Shown here: piece by piece, positions 12,256 through 23,950 of the stretch
Layout: each line of letters starts with the position of its first letter
Numbering within the stretch: the first letter of the stretch is position 1
Source: Latrodectus hesperus
Taxonomy: Eukaryota; Arthropoda; Arachnida; Araneae; Theridiidae
Direction: 5' to 3'
Length of the DNA: 64,000 nt
Assembly (NCBI GenBank): GCA_037975125.1
Contig: CM075862.1
Coordinates: 63,826,078-63,890,077, forward strand
Translations under genes and position numbers: made by a program
The notes under the pieces: model-generated
What the model was told of the DNA's origin: nothing
What the model saw: only the letters and a program-made list of their open reading frames with translations
The model's database searches: none

Positions 12256-12629
12256 ATATATACATGCCCAACATTGAAAATGCGACATCAAGAAGCAGCG
12301 GCTACAAAATTATGCGAATTTCAGGGTAGATGCACCTTACCTAGTTATGAAAATGAAGAGAAATGCGCAGGTCTCCAGCGCACGTAGGAACAAATATAAG
12401 GTGAGAAACCGTCATAATGAACAATATACGCTCCGTTATTGCTGCTTGGAAAGTAATCGTTGAAAGTTTGTTCTTGTCGCAAAGCACGCCTGTAATTACA
12501 GAGATTACCAGGCCATCGTTGACGGAGTCAATTCCAGCAGACACACGAGTTTAAGAGGGGAAAGATGATCGGACTGAGCAGGACAAGTTGGTCCTTACGG
12601 CAAATGGCTGATGACAGATACCTGGGTAC

Positions 12630-13735
12630 TCCACAGTGCACCGGCTGGGACGAAGATGGTTGGAACTAGGAACAGTGAAACATTTGCGGGTACCGGTACG
12701 GCCAGATAGACGTCATCACGCGTGGATCGACGGGAGGTGGTGGCAGCCTCATAAAGCACGTCTACGGAAATTCTGCAGCACGTGCAAAACTACCAGGATG
12801 CTCCCATATCGAGCAGAACCATTTGCCATCCACTGGTTACTAGTGGCCTCAGCCTGTCATCCCTTCAGTGGGTCGATTAACTGAGTACCAAGCATGCTTG
12901 GGAACTAAACACTGGGGGTCTTACGTTAGGCTGACCACATAACTGGGACATATGCTTCGCACCCCAGGGCCCTCGGTCATGAAAACAGGTACGGGCACTG
13001 TAGGCCTTGGCTCACATGGGCTGTCGTGCCATGGAGTTTAGGTTACTAGTGGCCTGAGCTCATGGCGTTACTTAAGAAGATTGCCATTGACCCCACACAA
13101 TAGACGTCAACGTTTGGTATGGTGCCGGATTAGAGTGATGTGGATCGCCTTCTCAGATGAGTCACGCTTCTATTTCTTCAGTGATAGTTGGCATGTACGT
13201 ATGTGGCGTAATCGTGGAGACATATCGAATCCTGCAATAATTGTGGAACGCCCAACCGCGTGACAACGCGGCATCATAGTTTGGGGCGCCATTGCGTAGA
13301 TTTCAGGTCACCTCTAGTTCTTATTCACGACACTATAAGAGCCCAACTTTACTTATGTGATGTGCTGCCGTCATTGACACTCCCCTACTTTCAGGAGTGC
13401 CAAATGCCTTTTATCAGCAGGATAACGCCCGACCGCAATTGCTTGCATCAGCCAATATGCCCATCTGCTTCCTTGGACACCGTGCTCACCAGATCACTCC
13501 CCAATCGAACACATTTGGGATATGATTGGACGCTATTTGCAGACCCTGTCATTGCCTCCTTCAGAAGTTGCACATTGGCAAACGGTTGACCATTCTTCAC
13601 AGGACGCCATCCGTACTCTCACTGACTTTGTGCTTAGATGTGTTGCTCGTGTATCGCTGTCCATGGTGTTCCTAAAACCTACTAATCCGACTTTGTTGTC
13701 GCTTTATATGATGCATAATATTTCGAAATAGAGAT
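12630..13735 (+). pseudogene. Tc1-like transposase remnant
   Basis: The DDE transposase reading is spread over several frames. The DNA-binding N-terminus (about 12340-12850) is poorly preserved. After the inserted retroposon the frame resumes with SSWRYLRRLPLTPHNRRQR (near 13057), then the DDE core motifs FSDESRF, QQDNARP and PIEHIW in shifted frames. The C-terminal part continues to about 13700. The protein would have cut and joined the element's ends at TA sites. Confidence 0.85.
12835..13059. mobile_element. Retroposon nested in the Tc1 element, with 19-bp TSD
   Basis: A 19-base direct repeat, GGTTACTAGTGGCCTSAGC (12835-12853 and 13041-13059, one mismatch), flanks a 187-bp insert at 12854-13040. 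The insert is G+C-rich and resembles nothing in the Tc1 frame: the transposase reading stops before it and resumes after the second copy. Duplications of this length are typical of target-primed LINE/SINE insertion. The insert carries a palindromic CCAAGCATGCTTGG. I think it is a SINE-like element, but the family is not identified. Confidence 0.75.
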
Positions 13736-13831
13736 CACTTATTGTTCATTGCTGTCTCTCTCTGTTCACCGAGTTTTGTCACTTTCTGGCAACTCCTTCT
13801 TGGTGTTGCATTTTCAATGTTGGGTAGTGTA

Positions 13832-14590
13832 TATATATTCTAAGTACTCTTTCTCTCGTTTAATCAATTTAAATGGGTATGTCAAAAGTATCTCGTTGTA
13901 TCAGGTTCGCAATATGAATATAGTGCTTAAATACTTTTTCAGCAAATAATCAGTTTTAGAATGGTATTTAATTGTTAGTGGGTCCCAATCAAAAATTGAA
14001 AAAATCAATGCATTGAAGATGTTAAAAGGGTACCGATTGTTAATGCTGTAATCAAATAAAGAAGTGAATTATGGAAAGAGGAGTAATTAAGTTACTTTTT
14101 TTTAATAAACAGAAGAAATTTTTTGAAAGATTATTACGAACTGTATTGCTAAATGTTGCAAGTAATATTTTATGATTTTAAAATTGTAAATTAACACTTA
14201 ACTCTAATTAAGATCCACCAAGCAATTGTAACTGTCAGAATTTAATCATTTGTTATTGTTTAAATAAGCAGAAATAACAAGTTAAACTTTTTTCTATCCA
14301 TTGCAAATTTTTTCTATAGTAATAGAGCTTGTATGCTAAAATTTCTGAATAGAATCTCACTGAAATTTTGAAATGAGGAAAGCAAGTAGAACCTCAAATA
14401 TTGTCTCTTTATGTGACTGGGATGAAATTTAGTTGCGGTTCAGTGTAAAATTAGTTGAATTCATAATTTTTGGTTGGAAGAAATATATTGAGAATAACAC
14501 AATAAAAGACTCAAATTCTGTTGTTGTTTATTCATTTGTCATTTTAAAATTTAGTTGTGATTAACAGCAAAATCAGTTGTAATGACTTCC
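13832..14590. other. AT-rich DNA, nothing recognised
   Basis: No gene or repeat family is recognised between the Tc1 element and the small retroposon at 14.6 kb. Confidence 0.5.
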
Positions 14591-14596
14591 AGCAAA

Positions 14597-14680
14597 AATA
14601 TTGGCTAACTACGTTGGTTGGTTGGGTTTTATGGCGCAATGTCCAAAACAGGACAAGCTGCGCCAATATTTGCTAACTAC
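14597..14680 (-). mobile_element. 52-bp hairpin retroposon with TSD
   Basis: AATATTKGCTAACTAC is present at 14597-14612 and 14665-14680 (15 of 16 identical). It flanks a 52-bp insert at 14613-14664. On the plus strand the insert starts with three GTTG/GTTGG units, and the rest folds into a hairpin: TGGCGCA pairs with TGCGCCA and TGTCC with GGACA (14632-14665). Read on the minus strand this is a stem-loop followed by an (AACC)n tail, as expected for the extreme 3' end of a LINE or SINE. It is probably a very short 5'-truncated insertion. Confidence 0.7.
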
Positions 14681-14702
14681 ATCACGCAATTAAGGACATT
14701 TA

Positions 14703-15008
14703 GGTCGCCCAACTTGTCTAGTGGTCAGCGTGCCTGACTGCGGATAAGGAGGTCCTGGGTTCGAATCCCGATTCGGGCATGGATGTACTTCCTCACTCTA
14801 TCTATCCTGTCTTTGTCCTTTCCTTGTATGAATGAGGTGTGAATGGTTGCCTACCCTATAAACGGGTCCCTATGGCATGTGTGTAGAGCAAAGTCGTACT
14901 TTCACCTTCATGGTGCTCTGATTAAAGCGAAAGACGCTCCCAATTGACTTAAATTCGCATAGCCAAGGCATAGCGAGCTTGGCTTGTCCAAATGTCATTA
15001 GTAACAAC
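14703..15008 (+). repeat. tRNA-headed SINE (Arg-like head, tail type 1)
   Basis: A perfect 11-bp target-site duplication, AAGGACATTTA, lies at 14692-14702 and 15009-15019. The element starts with a tRNA-like head: box A TCTAGTGGTCAGCG and box B GGTTCGAATCCCG. The anticodon-loop position would read GCG, arginine-like, with an imperfect stem. Then comes the common body (ACCCTATAAACGGGT), then tail type 1 (GTACTTTCACCTTCATGG through GCGAGCTTGGCTTGTCC) and a GTAACAACAA end. It has no coding capacity. Confidence 0.9.
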
Positions 15009-15019
15009 AAGGACATTTA

Positions 15020-16130
15020 AATTCTGGCGTCTTTTGTTAACTTGATGGATTGAAATTTTGTTATGATTAACAGTAAAATTATTTGTGCAATGAAGTTTTT
15101 TTCTATTTTTTTCAAAACTTGATTTTTAATTTGTTGATATAAGCTACTAATAAGGCAATGCATTAATAAAAGATGTTTAAATTCTGCTTTTTATTTTGCT
15201 ATTAACATTACTAAAAGATTCTTAAGATCGGTGAGGTTGAATGATTTTGAAAAATTAACCTCACCCATATTAACAATTATTTTATTTTCATTTTGAAAGT
15301 AGTTTGAGAAATTTGATCAAGTTTGGAATAAAACACTGCATTTATTTAATTTAATAACCTAAATTTCAGATCCTTTTAGAAATCACAAAAGTTTATCGCA
15401 TCCATCTAGTGCATGAAAATTCCAAATTCTTTTACTATAATTGAAAATATATAGGCACATTCAGCAATTAGTATAGTCATGACTTTAATAAATAGTTAAA
15501 AATTCCAAATTTGCCTCTGTTATTATATAATATTCTCTTCTCTCTTGAACTTAAAAAGAAAAAAAGCTTTAATTGATCGGAAACTACACAAAAAATATAT
15601 AATTTATACACATATCCCACATTAAGATTAAATCATGTTCCTTATGTTAATAGAACAAATGCTTATTTTGAATATTACTTTTGTATTGGTTTCAGTTTAT
15701 TTTATATTCATAACAATTATTATACCGAATTAAAATATAAGACCGTAATTCATAGAAACTGCAGAGATAAATATCAATCACCTGTATTCAGATTCTTTTT
15801 CTTTTTGAGAAATATTCAAAATATATCATTATGTTCCTTTCAATACTGCTCAACGCATATTCAATTATTTCAAAATTTCTGACACTTCATTCTTCACTTC
15901 GGATTTCACGTGCGAACCTCGTTCATAAAGTACCAAAACACTCCTGCATTTTCTTGCATAAATTTCTGTTCTTATGCAATTCGAGTCAAGAAAACATTTA
16001 GGAATTTTACTCTAAAAATAAAGACCTTATAAAATATTTCATATACGTAGTAAAAATTAAAAAAAAAATACGTGCGCATGCCTGTAATATATGATATTAT
16101 GTTGGAAAAAAAGAAATCCATTATTTTTAT
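15020..16130. other. AT-rich DNA, nothing recognised
   Basis: No gene or repeat family is recognised. Confidence 0.5.
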
Positions 16131-16139
16131 ATGAATTTC

Positions 16140-16475
16140 GAAACTAACGATTCACTTTGTGCTAATGTTTAAAACTGTTTTATGGTTGATTTTTAGCCCG
16201 TGGGTGACGCTACGATTGCAAACATGCTGGTCAACTTTGATAATTTCTGTGATTTTATCGTCATTTTCGACGAAGAGTCTACCTTCGCGAGGTGCATTTC
16301 TAGCATAAAAAATATTAGAACGGAATTTGTAAGCAAAAATTGAACGTAATTGGCTATTACAGTTATTTTTCAAGACCATAAACATCAACCCCAATTTCGA
16401 CAATTAGTTTGCATCTTCACCTATCTCAAAGAAAAACTGTCAAATGTACCGAATTTTTTTTTAACTTCCATTTTT
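16140..16475 (-). pseudogene. Mariner transposase N-terminal fragment
   Basis: On the minus strand, open from 16403 to 16152, the protein reads NAPREGRLFVENDDKITEII and, slightly further on, a HGLKINHKTVLN segment. This matches the paired helix-turn-helix region of mariner transposases, where a DAPRSGRP-type linker is followed by a second helix-turn-helix ending HKTVLNHL. Sequence upstream (to about 16470) continues the match in another frame (GEDANQIVEI-like), so there is at least one frameshift. No catalytic domain remains. The copy is an old, inactive fragment, probably from a different mariner lineage than the one at 29 kb. Confidence 0.75.
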
Positions 16476-16479
16476 AAAA

Positions 16480-17460
16480 CTGTGCAAATTACAACTACAT
16501 GGGCTGAGCCAAAAAAAAAGAAGCCAATATAATGTTTTTTAAATCAAAATGTCTCCTTTCCAACAAACAAAAATGTGTAAATATTTGATTGATACTTTAC
16601 CAGGTATTGATCTCTATTGCTATCTACCGAAAAAAATAATTGGTATTTCTTTTTTCTTAGTCTGAAATTATACTTTTCTTAACCAGCAATAATTTTGAAA
16701 TTTTTTTCAATTTTTTAATTTCGTTGTTCTTTTTATTCAAATTATAGCAACTGTAGTATGTTTTTGCTTAAAGAGATAATTTAATACGCAATTTAGTGAT
16801 TCATAAAACTGCCTAAGGGCTTATGATTCCTTTCATGTATCAAAGGAATGAATGAAATATAAGTTAACGTATAACCTGTTTTATTAAACTTCTAATTTTA
16901 TTTGTGAGTAATTCATTCAAAAAATCTAAATAACTCAGAGTTAAATAGGGTTATAGGTATGAACCATAGATTGTGAAATCTTAGCATCTTTATTGCCGTT
17001 TTTCCTTGTTTAAGAATAATTATTTTTAAAAACGGAAAAATACTGATGGAATTTCTTGAAAATTCTTAATTTTTTTTACAGCAAAAAAAAATTGAACTGT
17101 AACGATGCAACTTCTAAGTAGTGATAAAATTTAGACATAATAATAAGTCATTAATGATATCTACAAATTATCCAACAAATGAATAGACGCTTGATTACAA
17201 CAGTACGCAGCATATTTCTATATTTCAAAAGCTGCGTGGTCATTAACAAATTAAATTTATACTAGATTCCTTTCTTAAAAGGTAATAACCATGTAAAAAC
17301 TGTCCGATGGTTAAGAAATTCATGTAACAGTTTAAAAATTACTGAAAACTGCATCTTTTTATAAAGGGTTTTATTTTATTTTTTGCCATTAAAAGAAATG
17401 ACCAAATTACACTTAAGAAATGACAAAGTTACGCTTAGAAAATAACAAAGTTTACATTTT
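16480..17460. other. AT-rich DNA, nothing recognised
   Basis: No gene or repeat family is recognised. Confidence 0.5.
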
Positions 17461-17465
17461 TGATT

Positions 17466-17530
17466 TTGATTTTACTTAAATAAATAATACACAAATTTTG
17501 ATTGTGTATTATTTATTTAAGTAAAATCAA
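17466..17530. repeat. Perfect 29-bp hairpin with 7-base loop
   Basis: Arms 17466-17494 and 17502-17530 are exact reverse complements, with a further G-U-capable pair outside. The loop is ATTTTGA. The core of each arm is TTACTTAAATAAATAATACA or its complement. A transcript of either strand would form an uninterrupted stem. It may be a small palindromic element, a hairpin RNA source or a replication-slippage product. Confidence 0.85.
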
Positions 17531-17694
17531 GTAAATCAATTAAAATCAATCGGTATAGTTGTATTAAATAAAATATGCACAAGTTTTGATTTTGTTGATA
17601 ACAAATGTGATTAAATGAGTATTTTCCGAACGAAATAAATTGAATAATATTCAATCTATCCTTTTGTAGCTTTTACACGATGCTAGTCTTTGTA

Positions 17695-18480
<786 letters not shown>

Positions 18481-18484
18481 TTAA

Positions 18485-19080
18485 CTAAAATCGGAGGGGT
18501 TGGGAGTTACAGTCGCCAGCCAGCGCGGAACCCAATCAAGTGATTATTGCACTGTCACGTGACAAGAGAAAACGAACGCGATATTTAACCCTGCGGTGGC
18601 TAATAGGTGTCGAAATTAAGCCCGAAAAACAGAGAGGACAGCGGGGACAATGAGCCCTGCAGACGATCTTTAACAGTGGCGCCCGCGAGATTGCAGGGAA
18701 CAATGGGGCAGACAAGGCATGGGTGTACGCCGGCAATAACAGCGCGCGACTGTTGCAGATTCCCACCTATTTTTACGTGGGCGTTTTGCAGGCTGGCTCT
18801 AATGAAAGTAAGGGGGTGGGGAGAAAAAGACACAACCCTTGAATGCAGACGATCATTGTAACGGACCTTCCCGCCCTCACTCTCTCCCACGATGAGGGAG
18901 GTCAAATGATAGGTTGACCACGAAAAACCCGATTACTTTCTGTTATTTCCAATGCTACTTTTTCGAAGGTGCCCATTTGGGATAATGCTGGGGGGTAGGG
19001 GGATAATTCATTATTCGGCTAATGCTGGGTGTTGTGGGAACGAAATTAGCTTAACTGGTGAACAGGCGGCAATGCGAATA
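18485..19080. promoter_or_regulatory. G+C-richer non-coding island 2
   Basis: This is one of the most G+C-rich stretches of the window. Overlapping open frames of 76-101 codons exist in three frames on both strands. That pattern is expected from low stop-codon density, not from a single gene, and no peptide matches a family I know. Motifs include an E-box in TCACGTGAC (near 18554), CG-rich phrases and a CACCTA/TAGGTG context. It may be a promoter-like or conserved non-coding element. Confidence 0.35.
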
Positions 19081-21160
19081 ACGGTCTTCAGCGTTGATTG
19101 CAGTTAGGAACCATTTTTAAATCGTTTTCGCGACATCAGATTTTAGCTTGCAGAAGATAAGATGTTACTTTGAGGAAATAAAATAACAACAATCAGACGC
19201 TAAATTCGAATAATGTTCTTTCTAATTGAAATCCAGGATTGAGAAAAAAATACTTATAATGTTAAAAAGAAATCTTTCAGTCAAGTAAAGTAATGGTTAT
19301 ATCATTAAAAAATAATTACGTAGTGACATAAATAAAATTACATAGACAAAAATAAAATTATATAAATGAATCTAGTTAGATTGTATATCAGACGGTGAGA
19401 TCAATTTTATATCTTATTTTTAAAATTCTTGCATATAAGTTTTACGTATAGCATTCAGTTTGAATAAAAAATATATTATCACTTCATTATGAAGAATATT
19501 TTAATTAATAAAATTAACTTATAGGAAAAAGTTATTACATAAATTGTGTCATGAGTTTCAAAATAATTAAAATTTATTTAACTGCTGGCATAATTAAAAC
19601 AATTTTAATTATATTTTCAGAGAAGATAAAAAAAAATAAATAAAAAACTCACATCAGTTTTTTAAAAAAGGGGTACCTATTAAGCTGTTAAAATTCATTC
19701 TGATAGCACTGCATGTATCTGCTAATGTTATAGTTAACTTAAACAAAAAATTAAGTGTTGTCTACTCAATATTTTTATTATATTCTTACCAGCCGGATAT
19801 TTATCCAATTTCAATATTTTTCTTCATATTTTGTTGGCTGATAATATGTGTACACAACACAGGAGACAATTAGTTTTTGAGTCATAAGCATTTTCAAAAT
19901 ATCCCGATATTTATACTTGAATGTATATTTATGTCGAAATTTGGGTGTACAAATATAAATATGATGAATAAATTGAAAATATATATTTTTTTCTCTTGGT
20001 AAATTGTTAATTACATTGTAAAAATACCTATTTATGCCAAAATTTGCGTGTACAGATATAAATATATGAATAAATTAAAATTACATTTTACTTTTGGTAA
20101 ATTGTTAACCACAATGTAGAAATTAGAAGTTCAAAAGCTTATTATCTTCAGACTATTGGCTTCCCGATAGAAATACAATAGCGCCTATCTTTTACACCAA
20201 TTATTCTATATGTATCGCTATAATCAAAATAAAGTAATCAAATATTTACATTTAATCCAGTAATTAATCAAGAAGATGTGCACAATGCTAACATTTGTTT
20301 GTAAATCTGGCATGATATTCCTTATATTTCAGTCACAATTTCTGATTCCTATATTCCTTATATTTCAGTCTTTCATTGACACGGAACTGTGTCTACAAAA
20401 TTACGTACAAAACTCGTAAATTTCAATGGATGTTCTTATTTGTAACCATTAAGCTTTCAGGCGACATACTCCACAGAGCTGATGCATTCGTTGATATAAA
20501 GCCAATCTGGCAGCTTGCTTTAGTGACTCTTTAAATTATTCATGAGTTCAAATTTCCAATTCCATATTAAACCGTAGCGTATCGTTCCAGTCATCTCAGA
20601 TTTAGCAATGAACTACTGAGGATTTTAATTATTTTTAACATTTCAAAACATTTTAAGATCACCTTGGCTAAGAAGAATAGAAGATGATATCACACACTTA
20701 CTCCAATGAGCTTTTCTAAACATTTAAATGTTTCATTGAAGTAAATGAAGTCATGTTCTGTTAAACAACAGAAATCAATGCTACAGAGGTCAGTGTAGGG
20801 AAACGTTTCTTCTTGTGACAAATGGATATGTGTGTTCAACTACTTATAAAAATCTTCCGAAAAGACTATTGATACTCAAAAGTTTTATAAGTAGTAGATA
20901 GCCTTTCCATTGTAAGATTATCTATTGTACTTTACCAGTTGTTATAAACTAAAACTAAGCAAAGTTTATAAAAATTTCTGGAGGAGAAAAATATTAAAAA
21001 TGTAATTTTTAAAGACATAACTAAATTACTTTAGTAAAATGCAAATTCCCAAAATGGATTCATTTAGGTAGAGAATGTTAGGGTTGGGTTTTTTTATTGC
21101 TCTCAACGATCCCTCTCTTTTTCTCTATCAATCAATCACACATACATACTCACACTCACA
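19081..21160. other. AT-rich DNA with a two-copy duplication
   Basis: No gene is recognised. A roughly 98-bp direct duplication occupies about 19925-20022 and 20029-20121, with shared phrases TGTACARATATAAATAT and TTGGTAAATTGTTAA. A separate repeat, ATATTCCTTATATTTCAGTC, occurs twice near 20319 and 20350. Confidence 0.6.
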
Positions 21161-21165
21161 TACAC

Positions 21166-21450
21166 ACAGGGCGTCGTGCTCATTATTGGAAGGTAGTCAG
21201 TTCGAATCCCGGCCGACCGAAGATCCGACGTGTTAGCTAAAGCGACTGGTGCACGTTAAAACTGGGCATTGTCGCAATGTCCTCCAAGTGAAATGATACC
21301 TCTGGGGGTGGCAGGCCAAGTATTGAGGTCTTCGGCTTGTGGTTCCTGCTTCAAAATCGAAAAGACAGCACCCGGCTGCTTCTACCTAACTGGTAGAGCC
21401 CAATTCAGGGCTAGGTACGAGGAAGCATGTTGGTGCAACAACGGGAGTTA
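21166..21450 (+). repeat. Third SINE family, near-complete copy
   Basis: A box B-like AGTTCGAATCCCGGCC (near 21198) follows CGTGCTCATTATTGGAAGG. It is followed by a long body with CAATGTCCTCCAAGTGAAAT and GATACCTCTGGG (near 21275-21306) and a tail containing GTAGAGCCCAATTCAGGGCT (near 21392). It ends in a GTGCAACAAC-type tail. A second copy is at 43.5 kb and a tail fragment at 21.8 kb. The box A end is less clear than in the other families, so a tRNA origin is likely but not certain. Confidence 0.7.
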
Positions 21451-21689
21451 CAACTTCGAAAAATACCATATTTTTCTTGCATGGTGAATTCATGCTTAAT
21501 AAGATTATTTTTCACGACGTATAGTTAATTTTTCTGCGTAATTACCCGGCGTATATATTTTAATTGGCAATGAAATATTCTAACTAGGTAATTTAGTAGC
21601 TTAGTTTAGTAAAACTCTAAAGGCTTATTCAACATATAATAATGCTGTTGTAATGTTATACTTTTCTTTTCTCTAGTATTGGGTCTATA

Positions 21690-21742
21690 TTTCTCGAGTA
21701 AATACTAGAGAAATATAATTTCTCTAGTATTTACTAGAGAAA
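21690..21742. repeat. 25-bp hairpin with 3-base loop
   Basis: Arms 21690-21714 and 21718-21742 pair over 24 of 25 positions around the loop ATA. The arms are built from TTTCTC, TAGTA and AATACTAGAG motifs, and the right half holds a second, smaller palindrome (TTTCTCTAGTA facing TACTAGAGAAA). Related CTAGTATT motifs occur just upstream at 21673 and downstream near 21752. Confidence 0.75.
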
Positions 21743-21784
21743 GTAAAGACAACTAGTACTAGAGTATTGTGGATTAAGACTAGA

Positions 21785-21925
21785 TTAAGTATTGGGGTCT
21801 TCTACTTGGTTCAAAACCTGCTTCAAAATCACGCAGACTCCACCTGGCTGCTTCTGTCTAAATTTGTAGAGCCCAGCTCAGGGCTAGGAACAGGGAAGCA
21901 TGCTGGTGCAGCAACAACACAAACA
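21785..21925 (+). repeat. Third SINE family, tail fragment
   Basis: This reproduces only the 3' half of the SINE at 21166: CTGCTTCAAAATC, then GTAGAGCCCAGCTCAGGGCT (near 21867), then a GGTGCAGCAACAACAC-like end. It is a 5'-truncated or decayed copy lying about 350 bp from the longer one in the same orientation. Confidence 0.65.
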
Positions 21926-22146
21926 AGCACACACACATTTTTTTATGAAGATAGTTGGACTAAGATTCTACAATTTAAAATGAATTCTAAATAACCTCAA
22001 ATTAAATTAATTATCTTACAAAAAGTTATGCGAATCACGTTTAATAATTTTTTAGTTTAAGATCTATTTTATTCGATGTAAAGAGGATTTATAAATATTT
22101 CACAAGATTCATAGTTTTAAAGAATTCGTGGATTAAAATAAGTTGT

Positions 22147-22875
22147 TCAGGTTTATATTTCTTCTTCTTCTTCACAAGCTCAACAGCCTATTGCAGGCCA
22201 AGGCTGACTCGCTGATCTTCTTCCAGCTGACTCTATTAGCCGCAACAGCCCTCCATCGGTTGACTCCCATTATTTTGAGGTCTTTTTCAACATCGTCCAG
22301 CCACCGCGTGGGTGGACGTCCTCTACGACGAATCCCTTCGATTTTTGAGAATGTCACTTTTTTGGTGGGAAAAGCATCGGTGCATCTGTACAGGTGGCCC
22401 AACCACCTTATTCGTGATGCCTTTATAGTTCTTACAATATCGGTCCCACCGTATTTGCTATATTTTCTATTGATTTCATGATTGAATAAAATCCTCCACT
22501 CATTATTCACTTGGATGGGTCCAAAAATCTTCCTCAAAATATTTCTTTCAAAGATCAATAGCTTTTCCTCCTCTGTCTTAATGAGGGTCCAGCATTCACT
22601 ACCATACAGAACAATTGGCCTGATTAGGGTTTTATATAGGTTCAATTTTGTATTTATAGAAATTAACCCAGATTTGAATTGGCTTCTGAGGCCATAAAAG
22701 CATCTATTAGCAAGAAAGATTCTATTATTAATTTCGATTTTCATTGTTACATGAAATCAAAGTTCCTAAGTAACTAAACTGTTTTACTGAATCAAAAGTA
22801 TGATCACCTATCCTCAAAGGTGTTGGGTCAAAAGTTTTATTTGTTGCAATCAGAAATTTTGTCAGGTTTATATTT
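22147..22875 (-). mobile_element. 5'-truncated LINE insertion with 14-bp TSD
   Basis: TCAGGTTTATATTT occurs at 22147-22160 and 22862-22875 and bounds the insertion. The minus strand between them carries the end of a non-LTR retrotransposon pol gene and ends in a (GAA)n tail (22161-22173 as TTC repeats on the plus strand). This is a textbook target-primed insertion, truncated at its 5' end. Confidence 0.92.
22172..22861 (-). pseudogene. LINE reverse transcriptase C-terminal region
   Basis: The main frame (ATG at 22744, 190 residues) reads NLYKTLIRPIVLYGSECWTL, then FERNILRKIFGP, GEWRIL-like NNEWRILFNHE, IRWLGHLYRC, RRRGRPPTRWLDDVEKDL and MGVNRWRAVAANRVSWKKI. This is the conserved region after the reverse transcriptase core of many arthropod non-LTR elements; the clade is not certain (RTE-like is one possibility). 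Upstream, in another frame to 22861, are KFLIATNKTFDPTPLRIGD and FSYLGTLISCNNE, so one frameshift separates the two parts. The catalytic YxDD region is missing because of 5' truncation. Confidence 0.9.
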
Positions 22876-23570
22876 AATGAACAATTCTAGACGGTATCTG
22901 GAAAAATTAATAAAAATTTTCTGTTAAATCATGATTTTTTTTATTTTATTTAAAAGTACGTGAGATTTGAATTAAATGTATTGATTTCAATTCTAAATCT
23001 TTCATGAGATTCGGAGAATATGAAAATTAATGTATTTAAATTAAAAATGTTGAGATACAATTCTTATTTAATGCGTAATTCTCTTATATAGATGCCAACA
23101 AAATTATTTTTTTCCAAAATTTTGTTCCATATACAAGACATGCATAAAATAATTCTGTAGCTTAAGATAAGTCTTCTGATTAATATAATGATTGATATTG
23201 ATTAAGAATCATCAGATTCCAAATAAAATTTAAATTGATTCCAATATCAAATATTTCACAAGATGCGAGAATTGGAAAATATTTCTGTATTAACATTATA
23301 AATTTTGACATTCTTATTTAATATATGGTTTTTTTTAAAAATGGGAAAGTATTCTTGGAAATAAAAAATTCTATTTAATAACCCATAATGGTTTTACAGA
23401 TCACATTTGAATCAAAGATCTTGATTCGAATTTTGAATGGTTCATAATAATCATTGATTTAGAAAATTCAAGTGACATGTGTAGAATAAAAAATGAAATA
23501 AAATAAATACTGAGTTAAATAATTTTTACGTTTTGGTGTTTTCTTTTTAACGTTTTTTTTTCTGTGAACT
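22876..23570. other. AT-rich DNA, nothing recognised
   Basis: No gene or repeat family is recognised. Confidence 0.5.
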
Positions 23571-23950
23571 TTCCCACATAAAGAAAGGTAACCAATAATT
23601 CCTATTCAAATGAGGCAACCCAAGACGACGCTTTGAGACCAATTTCCATTTCAATTATTTTTCTGTGCCTGCTTCCTCGTGTTTCTTTTTCTGAGAATCT
23701 ACATGGAAAGTTATGCAAAAGTCCACCACACAATAGCCAGGCATTTATAATCCCATGCATCTCCCCAACACAAAATGACAGTTCACGTTTTTGACTTTAT
23801 TTTTCACGTGGAAAAATTTGAAAAAGAAAAAGAAACTTCGCTCTTTTAAAACATACCTGTGTAGGCATTCCGAGATTTTTACTATTCTGTAAATAGCTAT
23901 TCGGTGATAGTTTCAAGGTCTGAACGGCGCTTACAAATTCATACAAAAGA
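23571..23950. promoter_or_regulatory. Moderately G+C-richer non-coding stretch
   Basis: This is more complex than its flanks and has no useful frame. It contains TTTTCACGTGGAAA (E-box CACGTG, near 23800) and a RUNX-like ACCACA (near 23722). It may be regulatory; weakly supported. Confidence 0.2.

Larger units (their letters stand above)
12263..13829 (+). mobile_element. Tc1-like DNA transposon, decayed
   Basis: Imperfect terminal inverted repeats of about 55-60 bp bound the element. The left one is around 12263-12320 and the right one around 13770-13829; both contain CCCAACATTGAAAATGC. TA dinucleotides flank both ends (12261-12262 and 13830-13831), as expected for a Tc1/mariner target duplication. 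The 1.57-kb length fits a Tc1 element. Transposase remains lie on the plus strand: FSDESRF (near 13150, first catalytic Asp), QQDNARP (near 13417, second Asp) and PIEHIWDMIG (near 13501, catalytic Glu). Frameshifts and stops separate them, and a retroposon is inserted at 12854-13040, so the copy is dead. Confidence 0.88.

Noticed and set aside
12854..13040. 5S rRNA origin for the nested retroposon, because of the phrase CATGCTTGGGAAC.
   Set aside because: Only a few words resemble 5S RNA; the internal control region and overall order do not match.
14704..14780. A functional tRNA gene (also considered at 2890, 25808, 28450, 50940 and 56750).
   Set aside because: Box A and box B are clear, but acceptor and anticodon stems are imperfect and each continues into a shared SINE body and tail, so they are SINE heads.
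18536..18905. A protein gene in the G+C-rich stretch.
   Set aside because: Open frames exist at once in three frames on both strands with no family match, as expected from composition alone.
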